This document shows positions 25,547-33,898 of a stretch of 43,907 nt of DNA, piece by piece. The position numbers and the translations under genes were made by a program. The stretch comes from Bacillus multifaciens. Its GTDB lineage: Bacteria; Bacillota; Bacilli; Bacillales; Bacillaceae_G. The DNA is taken from assembly GCF_030756675.1 (NCBI RefSeq), contig NZ_JAVBXD010000038.1:1-43907 (forward strand), given 5' to 3'. How positions within the stretch are numbered: the stretch's first letter is position 1; the number at the start of each line of letters is the position of its first letter. Below the pieces are notes generated by a model that was given only the letters and a program-made list of their open reading frames with translations, had not been told where the DNA came from and did no database searches.

Positions 25547-27734
25547 AATCAAACTTCAACCCTTTTAATGCTTCCGCGAACGCATTATTTAGAGGTTCTT
25601 CCTGCTGCTGTTGTTGTTTCATGTATTTTTGAACGGCACGTTTATCTGCTTTGTTACCTGATTCTTTCTTACGGCGTTCTTGGAATGAAGAAAGTTTCTC
25701 ACGGTAGCCACATTTACATGCGAAGATTTGGCCTTCTCCTTCACCGCGAAGTTCTAGTTTTTTCTTACATTGCGGGCAGCGTGCGTTTGTCGTGCGGGAT
25801 ACATTTTTACGATGACCGCATTCACGATCTTGGCAGACAAGCATTTTTCCTTTTTTACCGTTTACTTCTAGCATTGGTTTGCCGCAGTCTGGGCAAGTTT
25901 TTGTGGAAATGTTGTCGTGCTTATATTTTTTATCGCTTGATTTAATTTCAGAAACAATTTCTTTTGTGTAGTTTTTCATTTCGGAAATGAATACTTCTTT
26001 TTTCAACTTGCCATTCGCAATTGCTTCAAGTTTTTGCTCCCACTCAGCGGTTAGGGTAGGGGACTTTAACTCTTCTGGTACTAAATCAAGCAACTGACGG
26101 CCTTTTGATGTAATGTGAATGTCTTTGCCGCGTTTTTCAATTAGGAATGAATTGAACAATTTATCAATAATATCAGCGCGTGTCGCAACTGTACCTAGTC
26201 CACCTGTTGATTTTAATGTGTCTGCAAGCTGTTTATTTTGTGTGCCCATATACTTTGTTGGGTTTTCCATTGCTGAAAGTAATGTCGCTTCATTAAAGCG
26301 TGCAGGTGGCTTTGTTTGCCCAGACGTCCCTGCAATTAGTTTTACATTTAATGTATCGCCTTTTTCGATGCGAGGTAAAAGCTGTTCTTTTAAGTCATCT
26401 ACTGCATCGTCATCTTCAAAGCGATTTTCATATACTTCTTTCCAGCCAGAATTCACAATTGTTTTCCCGCGTGCGACGAAGTTTTCATCACTGATTTTAG
26501 CGCGTAACGTTAGTTGTTCGTACTCGAAAGCTGGGAATAAAACTGCTAAGAAACGTTTAACAACTAAATCGTAAATTTTGCGCTCTTTATCTGTGAATGC
26601 TGAGAAGTTCACATAGCTTTCTGTTGGAATGATGGCATGGTGATCACTTACTTTACTATCATCAACAAAAGATTTGGAAGCTTTAATTGGTTTTGTTAAG
26701 ACTTTATTAGCTAAAGAACGATACTCACCAACTCCGCAAGCTTTCAGACGTTCTGGAAGTGTCCCAACGATGTCGGATGAGATATAACGCGAATCTGTAC
26801 GCGGATATGTTAATACTTTGTGCTGTTCATACAGCTTTTGCATAATATTTAACGTTTCTTTTGCAGAATAACCAAAGATTTTATTTGCATCACGTTGTAG
26901 TTCTGTTAAGTCATAAAGACCAGGAGCAAACGACTTCTTAGGTTTTTTCTCAATTTCCACTACAGTAGCATTTTGGTTTCCTAGTTTTTTCACAATCGCA
27001 TCAATTTTTTCTTTATCAAAGCTGCGGCTATTACCTTTCGCATCTTGCCAAGTTAGTTTTAATCTATCTGTTGTTTGCACTTCGATACCGTAGTATGTTT
27101 GTGTTTTGAAGTTTTTAATTTCATCTTCACGTCCTGCAATGATCGCGACAGTAGGCGTTTGGACACGACCGCAGTTTAATTGTGCATTGAATCTTGTAGT
27201 TAATGCGCGTGTTGCGTTAAGACCGATATACCAGTCCGCTTCTGAACGGGCAACAGCTGAAGCGTATAAATTGTCGTATGCTTTACCCGGCTTCAAGTTG
27301 GCAAAGCCATCTTTGATCGCTTTATCGGTAACAGATGAAATCCATAGACGTTTAATAGGTTTATTAATTCTCACTTTATCAATAATCCAACGAGCTACCA
27401 ATTCTCCTTCGCGTCCTGCGTCTGTAGCTACGATAATTTCATTTACATCATTTCGAGTTAGCTGATTTTTCACAGCATTAAATTGTTTGCCAGTTTGCTT
27501 AATCACGGTTAATTTTAAGCGTTCCGGTAGCATTGGAAGATCTTCTAAATTCCACGTTTTATACTTCACATCATAACTTTCTGGGTCTGCTAATGTAACG
27601 AGATGCCCTAAAGCCCACGTAACAATATATTTACTGCCTTCAAGATAACCATTTCCTTTTTTATCACACTTCAATACACGTGCAATATCACGTGCAACAG
27701 AAGGTTTCTCAGCAATTACAACACTTTTTGCCAT
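25545..27734 (-). CDS. topB: DNA topoisomerase III
   Basis: 729 residues. A type IA topoisomerase that cuts one DNA strand, acting in decatenation and recombination-intermediate resolution. The N-terminal Toprim domain contains VIAEKPSVARDIARVL and the DAGREGELVARW metal motif. The active-site tyrosine lies in LTYPRTDSRY near residue 310. The C terminus carries two zinc-ribbon modules: CPDCGKP with CQDRECGHR, and CPQCKKK with CKCGYRE. The N-terminal start follows GAAAGGATG at good spacing. Length and domains are complete. Monocistronic. Confidence 0.96.
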   Translation of the reverse strand: MAKSVVIAEKPSVARDIARVLKCDKKGNGYLEGSKYIVTWALGHLVTLADPESYDVKYKTWNLEDLPMLPERLKLTVIKQTGKQFNAVKNQLTRNDVNEIIVATDAGREGELVARWIIDKVRINKPIKRLWISSVTDKAIKDGFANLKPGKAYDNLYASAVARSEADWYIGLNATRALTTRFNAQLNCGRVQTPTVAIIAGREDEIKNFKTQTYYGIEVQTTDRLKLTWQDAKGNSRSFDKEKIDAIVKKLGNQNATVVEIEKKPKKSFAPGLYDLTELQRDANKIFGYSAKETLNIMQKLYEQHKVLTYPRTDSRYISSDIVGTLPERLKACGVGEYRSLANKVLTKPIKASKSFVDDSKVSDHHAIIPTESYVNFSAFTDKERKIYDLVVKRFLAVLFPAFEYEQLTLRAKISDENFVARGKTIVNSGWKEVYENRFEDDDAVDDLKEQLLPRIEKGDTLNVKLIAGTSGQTKPPARFNEATLLSAMENPTKYMGTQNKQLADTLKSTGGLGTVATRADIIDKLFNSFLIEKRGKDIHITSKGRQLLDLVPEELKSPTLTAEWEQKLEAIANGKLKKEVFISEMKNYTKEIVSEIKSSDKKYKHDNISTKTCPDCGKPMLEVNGKKGKMLVCQDRECGHRKNVSRTTNARCPQCKKKLELRGEGEGQIFACKCGYREKLSSFQERRKKESGNKADKRAVQKYMKQQQQQEEPLNNAFAEALKGLKFD

Positions 27735-27850
27735 ATTTCAAACATCCTTTCAATTTCCGTAAGTTAACTATAGCATACATCCCTTTTGGATTCAGTTATT
27801 CCGAAGATTCGAATCCGTTGTTATGAAATATAAGCGTTACATTTTGAACT

Positions 27851-27950
27851 AGTTTGCTTGTCCGTGGCAGGAAAAGGTTCTGACCGCTCCTATGCGTGGC
27901 CAGTTGCTCACGTCCACCAAAAAAGAAAGGTGTTTTTTATGTTTTTTCTT
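27851..27950 (-). repeat. bcr-type repeat, partial copy (reverse)
   Basis: Contains CCGTGGCAGGAAAAGGTTC, GCGTGGCCAGTTGCTC and AAAGAAAGGTGTTTTTTATG. First of two adjacent reverse copies upstream of the thiM promoter. The frames it opens on both strands are not genes. Confidence 0.72.
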
Positions 27951-27988
27951 CATGTAAATTTCGGCAAAGAAAATAAAATATACCCAGC

Positions 27989-28106
27989 ACTCGCTTCCTC
28001 CTTTTGTTTTAAACGTTGCCCGTGGCAGAAAAAGGCCCTGACCGCTTCTATACATGGCCGGTTACTCTCTCCCACCGAAAAAAGAGGTTTTTATATCTTT
28101 TTTCAA
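27989..28106 (-). repeat. bcr-type repeat, partial copy (reverse)
   Basis: Second of two adjacent copies. Contains CCTCCTTTTGTTTTAAACG, GTGGCAGAAAAAGGCCCTGA, CATGGCCGGTTACTCTC and AAAGAGGTTTTTATATC. Confidence 0.72.
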
Positions 28107-28107
28107 C

Positions 28108-28136
28108 TTGTTATTTCCATAGAATCAGAGTAGACT
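28108..28136 (+). promoter_or_regulatory. thiM promoter
   Basis: TTGTTA (28108-28113), 17-bp spacer, TAGACT (28131-28136). Transcription would begin about 15 bases before the TPP aptamer. Confidence 0.5.
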
Positions 28137-28157
28137 CTGAAGTAAATGAATAAGAAA

Positions 28158-28250
28158 ACACATGGGAGTTTGTGGATGCAAACTGAGAGTACGGCTAATC
28201 CGTCGTTGACCATTTGAACCTGTTGGGTAATGCCAGCGTAGGGAGAGTGT
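28158..28250 (+). promoter_or_regulatory. TPP riboswitch (thi box) upstream of thiM
   Basis: Contains the conserved aptamer elements CTGAGAG, ACC..TTGAACCTGTTGGG, TAATGCCAGCGTAGGGA, closed by P1 (ACAC with GTGT). It binds thiamine pyrophosphate and should stop expression of thiM-thiE when TPP is plentiful. A terminator follows at 28265-28298. Confidence 0.95.
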
Positions 28251-28264
28251 AAAAGCACATTTTG

Positions 28265-28298
28265 AAGACACTTTGCATGCGCAAAAGTGTCTTTTTTG
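28265..28298 (+). terminator. Riboswitch-controlled terminator
   Basis: AAGACACTTT pairs with AAAGTGTCTT, followed by TTTT. It lies between the TPP aptamer and the thiM ribosome site and is the expression platform. Confidence 0.88.
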
Positions 28299-28333
28299 CT
28301 ATATCTCCCATAATAAAAAAAGGAGAGATACAT

Positions 28334-29143
28334 ATGAAAATGAAAGATATTGCACAAGTAATTGAAACAGTACGTGAAAGAAATCCGCTCGTTCATAATA
28401 TTACAAATGTAGTGGTGACAAATTTTACTGCCAATGGATTACTAGCATTGGGTGCATCGCCTGTGATGGCATATGCAAAAGAAGAAGTAGCAGAAATGGC
28501 AAGTATTGCGGGAGCGCTCGTGTTAAATATGGGGACACTTCGCCAAGAAGAAGTAGAGGCGATGCTTATTGCTGGAAAGTCGGCAAATACGCACAATGTA
28601 CCTATTATATTTGATCCTGTCGGTGCTGGGGCAACTTCGTATCGAACAGAAGTAGCAAGGTATATTCCAAATGAAATAAAGTTGGCAGTCATTCGTGGTA
28701 ATGTCGCAGAAATTGCTAATGTGATTGATGAGAAATGGGAAATTAAAGGTGTTGATGCAGGGGAAGGAAATGGTGATGTTGCGTCAGTTGCAAAATATGC
28801 AGCTTATCAGCTCAATACTGTTATTGTTATTACAGGAAAAGAAGATGTGGTAACAGACGGCGAAAGAACGTTCATTCTTCGCAATGGCCATCCGATTTTA
28901 ACGAAAGTAACAGGAACGGGTTGTTTATTAACATCTGTTATCGGAGCGTTTACAGCAGCCGAAAACGATTATGTAAAAGCAGCTGTTGCGGCGGTAACAT
29001 TTTACGGTGTAGCAGCAGAAATTGCGGCAAGTAAAACGGCCGAACAAGGGCCGGGAAGTTTCCAAGTTGAATTTCTGAATCAATTAGCAAACATCACGGC
29101 AGAAGACGTTGAACGATATGGAAATGTCGAGGAAGTTTGTTAA
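28334..29143 (+). CDS. thiM: Hydroxyethylthiazole kinase
   Basis: 269 residues. It phosphorylates 4-methyl-5-(2-hydroxyethyl)thiazole for thiamine salvage. Typical features: N-terminal [20 protein letters not shown] (substrate site), [11 protein letters not shown] and the anion-hole and catalytic Cys region [17 protein letters not shown] near residue 195. The upstream open frame to 28262 runs into the terminator stem; the ATG at 28334 follows AGGAGAG. First gene after the TPP riboswitch and co-transcribed with thiE, which starts 15 bases after its stop. Confidence 0.96.
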   Translation: MKMKDIAQVIETVRERNPLVHNITNVVVTNFTANGLLALGASPVMAYAKEEVAEMASIAGALVLNMGTLRQEEVEAMLIAGKSANTHNVPIIFDPVGAGATSYRTEVARYIPNEIKLAVIRGNVAEIANVIDEKWEIKGVDAGEGNGDVASVAKYAAYQLNTVIVITGKEDVVTDGERTFILRNGHPILTKVTGTGCLLTSVIGAFTAAENDYVKAAVAAVTFYGVAAEIAASKTAEQGPGSFQVEFLNQLANITAEDVERYGNVEEVC

Positions 29144-29158
29144 GAAAGGATGAGAGAA

Positions 29159-29812
29159 ATGGCACGCATCGATAAGCAACACATGTCTGAATTACTACAA
29201 GTATATTTTATTATGGGCAGCAACAATTGCTGTAAAGACCCATTACAAGTTATGAAAGAAGCACTTGATGGCGGAGTTACACTTTTTCAGTATCGTGAAA
29301 AAGGTGACGGAGCGTTAACAGGAGAAAACCGCTATGCATTCGCAAAACAGCTGCAATCTTTATGCAAAGAATACAATGTTCCATTTATCGTAAATGATGA
29401 TGTGGAATTCGCACTAGCGTTAGATGCTGACGGTGTTCATGTTGGGCAAGATGATGAAAACATTCAGATCGTACGCGGGAAAATGGGGGATAAAATCATT
29501 GGTGTATCTGCTCATACAATAGAAGAAGCTCGTTTTGCGATTGAAAATGGTGCGGATTATTTAGGAGTAGGACCGATTTTTCAAACAAGCACGAAAAAAG
29601 ATGCAAAAGCGGTACAAGGAACGGCAGGATTACGTGTTTTTCGTGAAAATGGTATTGAAATTCCGATTGTCGGTATTGGTGGAATTACCGCCCACAATGC
29701 TGCTTCTGTCGTGGAAGCAGGGGCAGATGGTGTTTCTGTTATTTCAGCGATTAGTTTAGCGGATTCTCCTTATGAGAGTACGAAAAAATTAGCGGAGTTA
29801 GTAAAAAAATAA
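29159..29812 (+). CDS. thiE: Thiamine phosphate synthase
   Basis: About 217 residues, a TIM-barrel enzyme joining hydroxymethylpyrimidine diphosphate to thiazole phosphate. Signatures are FQYREK near 42-47, [21 protein letters not shown] (about 78-98; key DGVHVGQDD), the loop [12 protein letters not shown] and phosphate-binding GIGGI. The ATG at 29150 overlaps the ribosome site; the ATG at 29159, eight bases after GAAAGGA, is preferred. It forms one operon with thiM under the TPP riboswitch. Confidence 0.95.
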   Translation: MARIDKQHMSELLQVYFIMGSNNCCKDPLQVMKEALDGGVTLFQYREKGDGALTGENRYAFAKQLQSLCKEYNVPFIVNDDVEFALALDADGVHVGQDDENIQIVRGKMGDKIIGVSAHTIEEARFAIENGADYLGVGPIFQTSTKKDAKAVQGTAGLRVFRENGIEIPIVGIGGITAHNAASVVEAGADGVSVISAISLADSPYESTKKLAELVKK

Positions 29813-29826
29813 TGAGTTGATAGATG

Positions 29827-29866
29827 AAAAGACCGATTTCTCATATGCAGAAATCGTTCTTTTTTT
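29827..29866 (+). terminator. Terminator of thiM-thiE
   Basis: GACCGATTTCT pairs with AGAAATCGTTC around CATATGC, followed by seven T residues. Confidence 0.88.
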
Positions 29867-29930
29867 GTATAAAACAAATTGTATCGTTTGAAACTAAAGT
29901 GTATGAATATACTGTTTCGGAGGCGACAAC

Positions 29931-31139
29931 ATGATTACGTTACAAACGATTATAGCCGCTCATGAAAAAATGAAAGGGATTGTCCATACGACGCCGTTAG
30001 ATTATTCGAGTACATTTAGTGAGCTAGCTCATAATGAAATCTATTTAAAGCTTGAGAATTTGCAAAAGACGGGTTCTTTTAAAGTGCGTGGTTCTTATAA
30101 TAGAATGACTTCACTTAGTAAAGAAGAATTGCAAAAAGGAGTTGTGGCAGCATCGGCTGGTAATCATGCGCAAGGTGTTGCTTATTCTAGTAATATGCTC
30201 GGGATTCCATGTACCATTGTTATGCCAAAAGGAGCGCCGCTTAGTAAGGTGCTTGCAACAAAGCGTTACGGAGCGAATATCGAATTGCAAGGAAATGTGT
30301 TTGATGAAGCGTTAGCGTATGCGCTTGATTTAAAAGAACGAACTGGAGCGACATTTGTCCATCCATTTGATGATGAGCATGTGATTGCTGGACAAGGAAC
30401 AGTTGGATTAGAAATTTTGCAGCAGCTTGATGATGTTGACGCGGTCATTTGTCCGATTGGAGGCGGTGGCTTAATTGCAGGCGTTGCGATGGCGATTAAA
30501 GAACAAAAGCCATCAGTGAAAATATATGGTGTTCAGGCGCTAGCGTGTCCGAGTATGAAACAATCTTTACAGGAAAAACAAAGGGTGACGGTACAATCAA
30601 CGCCTACAATGGCCGATGGAATTGCGGTGAAAAGACCAGGTGATCTCACTTTTCAGCTTGTGCAGCGTTATGTAGATGATATTTTCTGTGTGGATGAAAT
30701 GGAGATTGCGCGGACAATGCTTATGTTATTAGAACGTAATAAATTACTTGTAGAAGGATCGGGTGCTACTTCATTAGCAGCGCTGTTATATGGAAAAGTG
30801 CCTGAGCAAGGGAAAAAGATTGTCTCTGTAATAAGTGGCGGTAATGTTGATGTTAATTTTATTTCTCGTATTATTGAACACGGGATGGTGGAAGCAGGAC
30901 GATTTGTCCATATTTCAACTATGATTAAAGATAAGCCAGGACAATTGCAGCAAGTATTACAAATTATCACCGATTTAGAAGCAAATGTTCTTCACATTCA
31001 TTTAGAGAGAATTGGATCGAAAGTATTCCCAGGTTATGCACAGCTTCATCTTTCTCTTGAGACGAAAGATAATGAGCATATTGAGCAAGTGCTAACGGGA
31101 ATGCGGAAGAAAGGATATAGTATTGAAATTATTGAATAA
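29931..31139 (+). CDS. ilvA: Threonine ammonia-lyase (threonine dehydratase)
   Basis: 402 residues. A fold-type II PLP enzyme that deaminates threonine to 2-oxobutanoate, the first step of isoleucine synthesis. The PLP lysine is Lys51 in TGSFKVRGS; the phosphate loop is CPIGGGGLIAGV near residue 175. A C-terminal ACT-like regulatory domain covers about 325-402 (VHISTMIKDKPGQLQQ). This length with one ACT domain is shorter than the two-ACT E. coli IlvA and matches Gram-positive forms, so it may be anabolic or catabolic. GGAGGCGAC ribosome site. Stands alone. Confidence 0.93.
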   Translation: MITLQTIIAAHEKMKGIVHTTPLDYSSTFSELAHNEIYLKLENLQKTGSFKVRGSYNRMTSLSKEELQKGVVAASAGNHAQGVAYSSNMLGIPCTIVMPKGAPLSKVLATKRYGANIELQGNVFDEALAYALDLKERTGATFVHPFDDEHVIAGQGTVGLEILQQLDDVDAVICPIGGGGLIAGVAMAIKEQKPSVKIYGVQALACPSMKQSLQEKQRVTVQSTPTMADGIAVKRPGDLTFQLVQRYVDDIFCVDEMEIARTMLMLLERNKLLVEGSGATSLAALLYGKVPEQGKKIVSVISGGNVDVNFISRIIEHGMVEAGRFVHISTMIKDKPGQLQQVLQIITDLEANVLHIHLERIGSKVFPGYAQLHLSLETKDNEHIEQVLTGMRKKGYSIEIIE

Positions 31140-31142
31140 ATA

Positions 31143-31163
31143 TTTAAACAAACGTTTGATTAA
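31143..31163. repeat. CAAACGTTTG palindrome, copy 1
   Basis: TTTAAACAAACGTTTGATTA, centred on the 10-bp palindrome CAAACGTTTG. Near-identical copies lie at 41219-41240 and 41264-41285, with a decayed one near 41490-41510. All are intergenic. Confidence 0.6.
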
Positions 31164-31199
31164 AAAGAGCTAGCCCTTGTAAAGGCTAGCTCTGTCTTA
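31162..31199. terminator. Terminator between ilvA and the dcu remnant
   Basis: AGAGCTAGCC pairs with GGCTAGCTCT around an 8-base loop. The T-run is best on the minus strand (terminating the dcu remnant), but it can also act after ilvA. Confidence 0.8.
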
Positions 31200-31200
31200 A

Positions 31201-31569
31201 TTAAAACATCAGTGAAACGAGAAGCATTCCAATTCCAATTGATGTAATTGTTGCAACAAGACCCGGAATCATAAAACTATAATTTTTACCGATACGCGTT
31301 GTACCCGTACGGTCAAAGTTAATTGCCGTAACAATGGTTCCATAGTTTGGAATAAAGAAATATCCGTTTACAGCTGGGAACATCGCGATTAATAGTGCCG
31401 GTGAAATGCCAAGTGTTAATCCAAGTGGTACTAACGCACGTACCGTTGCGGCTTGGCTATATAACAAGATTGATAGTACGAATAGTGCAATTGCAAATAA
31501 CCACGGTGCACTCGTTACGAGATCTTGAATAGAACCTTGAATTGTTTGTAAGTTACCATATATAACACA
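31201..31569 (-). pseudogene. 5'-truncated Dcu-type C4-dicarboxylate transporter
   Basis: The frame encodes about 122 residues matching the C-terminal part of anaerobic C4-dicarboxylate (DcuA/DcuB) exchangers: TSAPWLFAIALFVLSILLYS, then QAATVRALVPLGL, FPAVNGYFFIPNYGTIV and NFDRTGTTRIGK. The family is about 430-450 residues, so roughly the first 70 percent is missing. The open frame runs to a TAA at 31570-31572 with no start codon or ribosome site at the break. The remaining part looks intact in sequence, and its terminator survives, so the loss is a deletion or replacement rather than gradual decay. The same break point borders the orphan c-di-GMP riboswitch. Confidence 0.85.
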
Positions 31570-31654
31570 TTAAAAATGTGACTTACTCTTTTTGTTAACA
31601 TTATGTTACAAGAGGAAGAGGGTTATTTTGAAATTTTATATTTATATGTACAAA

Positions 31655-31683
31655 TAAGTGGACAAATTGATTTAGATGTTGTA
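31655..31683 (+). promoter_or_regulatory. Possible promoter of riboswitch RNA
   Basis: TGGACA, about 17-bp spacer, TAATCT. An 18-bp perfect palindrome (GAGAATTA, TT, TAATTCTC) follows at 31695-31712 near the predicted start. Moderate match only. Confidence 0.3.
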
Positions 31684-31740
31684 ATCTGTGGACAGAGAAT
31701 TATTTAATTCTCATAAAACTCCCATATCGTTCAACTCGTT

Positions 31741-31835
31741 CTCGAGAAAGGCAAACTTGTGGAAACGCAAGGTCGCAAAGCTATAGGAGCTAAGGTCAAA
31801 TAAGACTATGCTAGCCAGTTACCGGACTGATAGGG
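31741..31835 (+). promoter_or_regulatory. c-di-GMP-I (GEMM) riboswitch
   Basis: Core elements of the GEMM-I aptamer are in order: AAAGGCAAAC, a stem closed by a GAAA tetraloop (CTTGTGGAAACGCAAG), GGTCGCAAAGC, then GCTAAGG...TATGCTAGC forming the tetraloop receptor stem, and CCAGTTACCGGA. It should bind cyclic di-GMP (3',3'-cGAMP variants exist; the base next to CAAAC here is G). A strong terminator follows as expression platform, but no gene follows on this strand for 1.3 kb. Confidence 0.9.
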
Positions 31836-31842
31836 TTGGTTT

Positions 31843-31880
31843 AGGCCAATGTTTTTATAACATTGGTCCTTTTTTTTGTG
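31843..31880 (+). terminator. Terminator of the c-di-GMP riboswitch
   Basis: GGCCAATGTT pairs with AACATTGGTCC around TTTAT, followed by eight T residues. Confidence 0.9.
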
Positions 31881-31917
31881 TAAAGATATTAATAGAAAAA
31901 ATAATAAGAGTAAGAAT

Positions 31918-31947
31918 GCCGCTATCAGCAACAAATGGGATAGCGGC
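31918..31947. other. Hairpin GCCGCTATC/GATAGCGGC
   Basis: A 9-bp perfect stem with a 12-base loop just after the riboswitch terminator. No T-run. An 11-codon frame (31918 region) lies in it but has no convincing ribosome site. It may be the remains of the gene once controlled by the riboswitch. Confidence 0.4.
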
Positions 31948-31976
31948 GTGATTTTGATAAATTGCAAGTGGTGATT

Positions 31977-32014
31977 AAAAATAAAAACCTGTCGTTTTTG
32001 ACAGGTTTTTATTT
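31977..32014. terminator. Strong hairpin terminator, orphan
   Basis: AAATAAAAACCTGTC pairs with GACAGGTTTTTATTT around GTTTTT. It works in both directions. On the plus strand it would end the transcript started at the c-di-GMP riboswitch, marking the 3' end of a missing gene; on the minus strand nothing enters it. Confidence 0.85.
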
Positions 32015-32194
32015 TTAAAAGGGAATTTGTATTCTGTGTCGTATATGAAAAAATCTGTGCTATATTCTCTTTTATTTTATCTTTGCACCAGAACTGATTT
32101 TTACATACTTTCTAAAGAACTTGTTTATTTTAAATTTGCTACTCATTTGTTCAATATGTGGATTAGCAGTTAACTAATCTAATAACTTACATTT

Positions 32195-33079
32195 TTATTT
32201 AAAGTAACGCAAAAAGTAATTCTTCGCTTTCTCGTTATGGATATCAAAAATAACTCTATAGAAATGACACTCTGAGACTGGAATTTTATTCATTTGTGTG
32301 AAGAACTTTTTTACTTTTGTTTCATAGGTTGGATAATCATAATACAACCCAACCAAAATACTAATAAATTGTAACTGGATGCACAGTGTCATATTATCTG
32401 AGCCTTGAATTGCCAGTGAATACTCATTGAGTACTTCTTTTGAACTTTTTACATCGTTCAGTATCAATAAACTTTGTATTCGATTAAAAAAGAGATCCGC
32501 TAACTCTTCGAAATATACTTTGTTGTCAAATATTTCATATTTAGTTAGTTCTTGCTTTATTCTTGTAAATAGTTTATTTGACCTATCTAATTCTTTTTCA
32601 GGTATAGACAAAAGAACTAGCTTAGCTAATTTTATTTCATTTAAAGTCCACATCTTTGCATTTTCTAAATCCGCTAAAATCTCAATAAATGGGTCTCTTG
32701 AAAGTTTATGGAAATTATTATGGGTGATTAATACGAGTAAATATGCTTTTGCAGCCAAATATCGAATTTCCTTTACATGATTAGAAAAATGTCTTTCATA
32801 AATAGCAAATAACTCGTCAAATTTTCCTTTTTTGTATAATTCATCGATTTTTGCGTCTAATTTTCGACTATCAGATAAATCGTTTTGATGGTAAAAATAC
32901 ATAAACTCATCAAATGAAATATTTAGGTTTTGTAATAAGCCTTCAAATTTTTCAATACTCACGGAGTATTTACCCGCTTCAAAGTCACTGTAAAATGATT
33001 TTGACACGACACCTGTATAGATTTCTTTTTGTGTAAATTTTTTCATTTTTCTGATTTGTTTCATTGTATGTCCGTACAT
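32195..33079 (-). CDS. Rgg-like (RRNPP-type) transcriptional regulator
   Basis: 294 residues. An N-terminal XRE helix-turn-helix (about 5-60; TMKQIRKMKKFTQKEIYTGV and SKSFYSDFEAGKYSVSIEKF) is followed by an all-helical C-terminal region (about 65-290) of repeated helix pairs, as in Rgg/GadR/MutR and other peptide-sensing regulators. The frame is open to 33118, but the ATG at 33079 has GAGGG seven bases upstream. It is divergent from a CPBP protease gene with a 20-bp palindrome between them. A peptide ligand is possible by family, but no convincing peptide gene was found. AT-rich coding sequence, probably acquired. Confidence 0.8.
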   Translation of the reverse strand: MYGHTMKQIRKMKKFTQKEIYTGVVSKSFYSDFEAGKYSVSIEKFEGLLQNLNISFDEFMYFYHQNDLSDSRKLDAKIDELYKKGKFDELFAIYERHFSNHVKEIRYLAAKAYLLVLITHNNFHKLSRDPFIEILADLENAKMWTLNEIKLAKLVLLSIPEKELDRSNKLFTRIKQELTKYEIFDNKVYFEELADLFFNRIQSLLILNDVKSSKEVLNEYSLAIQGSDNMTLCIQLQFISILVGLYYDYPTYETKVKKFFTQMNKIPVSECHFYRVIFDIHNEKAKNYFLRYFK

Positions 33080-33091
33080 TCTATAACCCTC

Positions 33092-33111
33092 AATTCCTGT
33101 ATACAGGAATT
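33092..33111. promoter_or_regulatory. 20-bp perfect palindrome between divergent genes
   Basis: AATTCCTGTATACAGGAATT is perfectly self-complementary. It lies 12 bases upstream of the regulator's start codon and 64 bases upstream of the CPBP gene. Likely the operator of the Rgg-like protein for self-control and control of its neighbour. Confidence 0.65.
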
Positions 33112-33175
33112 TTAGCAAAAAACAATTATTAATTCCATGATAAATTATAGAAAATTGAATTTGGAGGAAGTTTAA

Positions 33176-33898
33176 ATGAAAAAAACATTCTATATAGAAT
33201 TAGTATTGTACAGTGTGTCTTTAACAATTGTCGTCTCACTTTTTTCGGCAATTGGTGTTATGACAAATGCAAGTGAAGATGGAATGATTCTTTATCAAAT
33301 TATGGCATTCTTGCTTATGGGAAGCATCTTTACCATATACATGAAAAAGAGTGATCCATCATTAGAAAAATTTGGTTTCGCAATTAAGAAAGTTGATTAT
33401 CGAATTTGTTTAATTATGGGCGTTATTGTTTTAGTACAACCACTAATTCTAGAAATTAATTTTTCGATTCCAGTTCCAACCATTATGTTACTAATTGTTC
33501 AAATGGTATTGGTTGGTTATACCGAAGAAACGCTATTTCGTGCAATCTATTTTGATAAGTTAAAAACAAGAAATCCAATGGTTTATATTATTTTCTCATC
33601 TATTATTTTTGGAATTTTACACAGTGCAATTGCAATCAATCCAGAAGCAACAACCATTTTAGTTGTACTTCAAATTACTAATGCTTTGTTATTAGGAATT
33701 GTTTTTTCAACGATTTATTATTTGACGAGAAATATTTACTTATTGATAGCTACTCATGCACTATTTAATATTTTAGCGTCTATCACTTTAGCTAGTTCAG
33801 TTGAAGCGAATATTTTTTCTGTCTTAGTTTTATCAGCAGTATATACAATAGCTATTATCATTCTTTATGTTCAAAGAAATAATCTAAAAAATTGCTAA
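33176..33898 (+). CDS. CPBP-family intramembrane metalloprotease (Abi/CAAX)
   Basis: 240 residues, about seven hydrophobic segments. The CPBP (formerly Abi/CAAX protease) motifs are present: EETLFR (about 121-126), FGILHSAI (about 142-149, with the metal His) and THALFN (about 199-204). Bacterial members include bacteriocin-immunity and peptide-processing proteins. Its Shine-Dalgarno is TTGGAGGAAG. It is divergent from the Rgg-like regulator and probably under its control. A peptide maturation, self-immunity or signalling role is an inference from family and context only. Confidence 0.85.
   Translation: MKKTFYIELVLYSVSLTIVVSLFSAIGVMTNASEDGMILYQIMAFLLMGSIFTIYMKKSDPSLEKFGFAIKKVDYRICLIMGVIVLVQPLILEINFSIPVPTIMLLIVQMVLVGYTEETLFRAIYFDKLKTRNPMVYIIFSSIIFGILHSAIAINPEATTILVVLQITNALLLGIVFSTIYYLTRNIYLLIATHALFNILASITLASSVEANIFSVLVLSAVYTIAIIILYVQRNNLKNC

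Noticed and set aside
25394-25945. 183-codon plus-strand frame opposite the 3' end of topB
   Set aside because: It starts in the short tandem repeat and is otherwise an antisense shadow of topB.
27849-28133. Overlapping frames on both strands upstream of thiM
   Set aside because: Both are made of two repeat copies; no conserved protein features or ribosome sites.
32045-32173. 43-codon frame starting MKKSVLYSLLFYLC, a possible signalling-peptide gene for the Rgg-like regulator
   Set aside because: Hydrophobic start is attractive, but there is no ribosome site in the right position and the C terminus does not look like known SHP pheromones. Kept only as a candidate to test.
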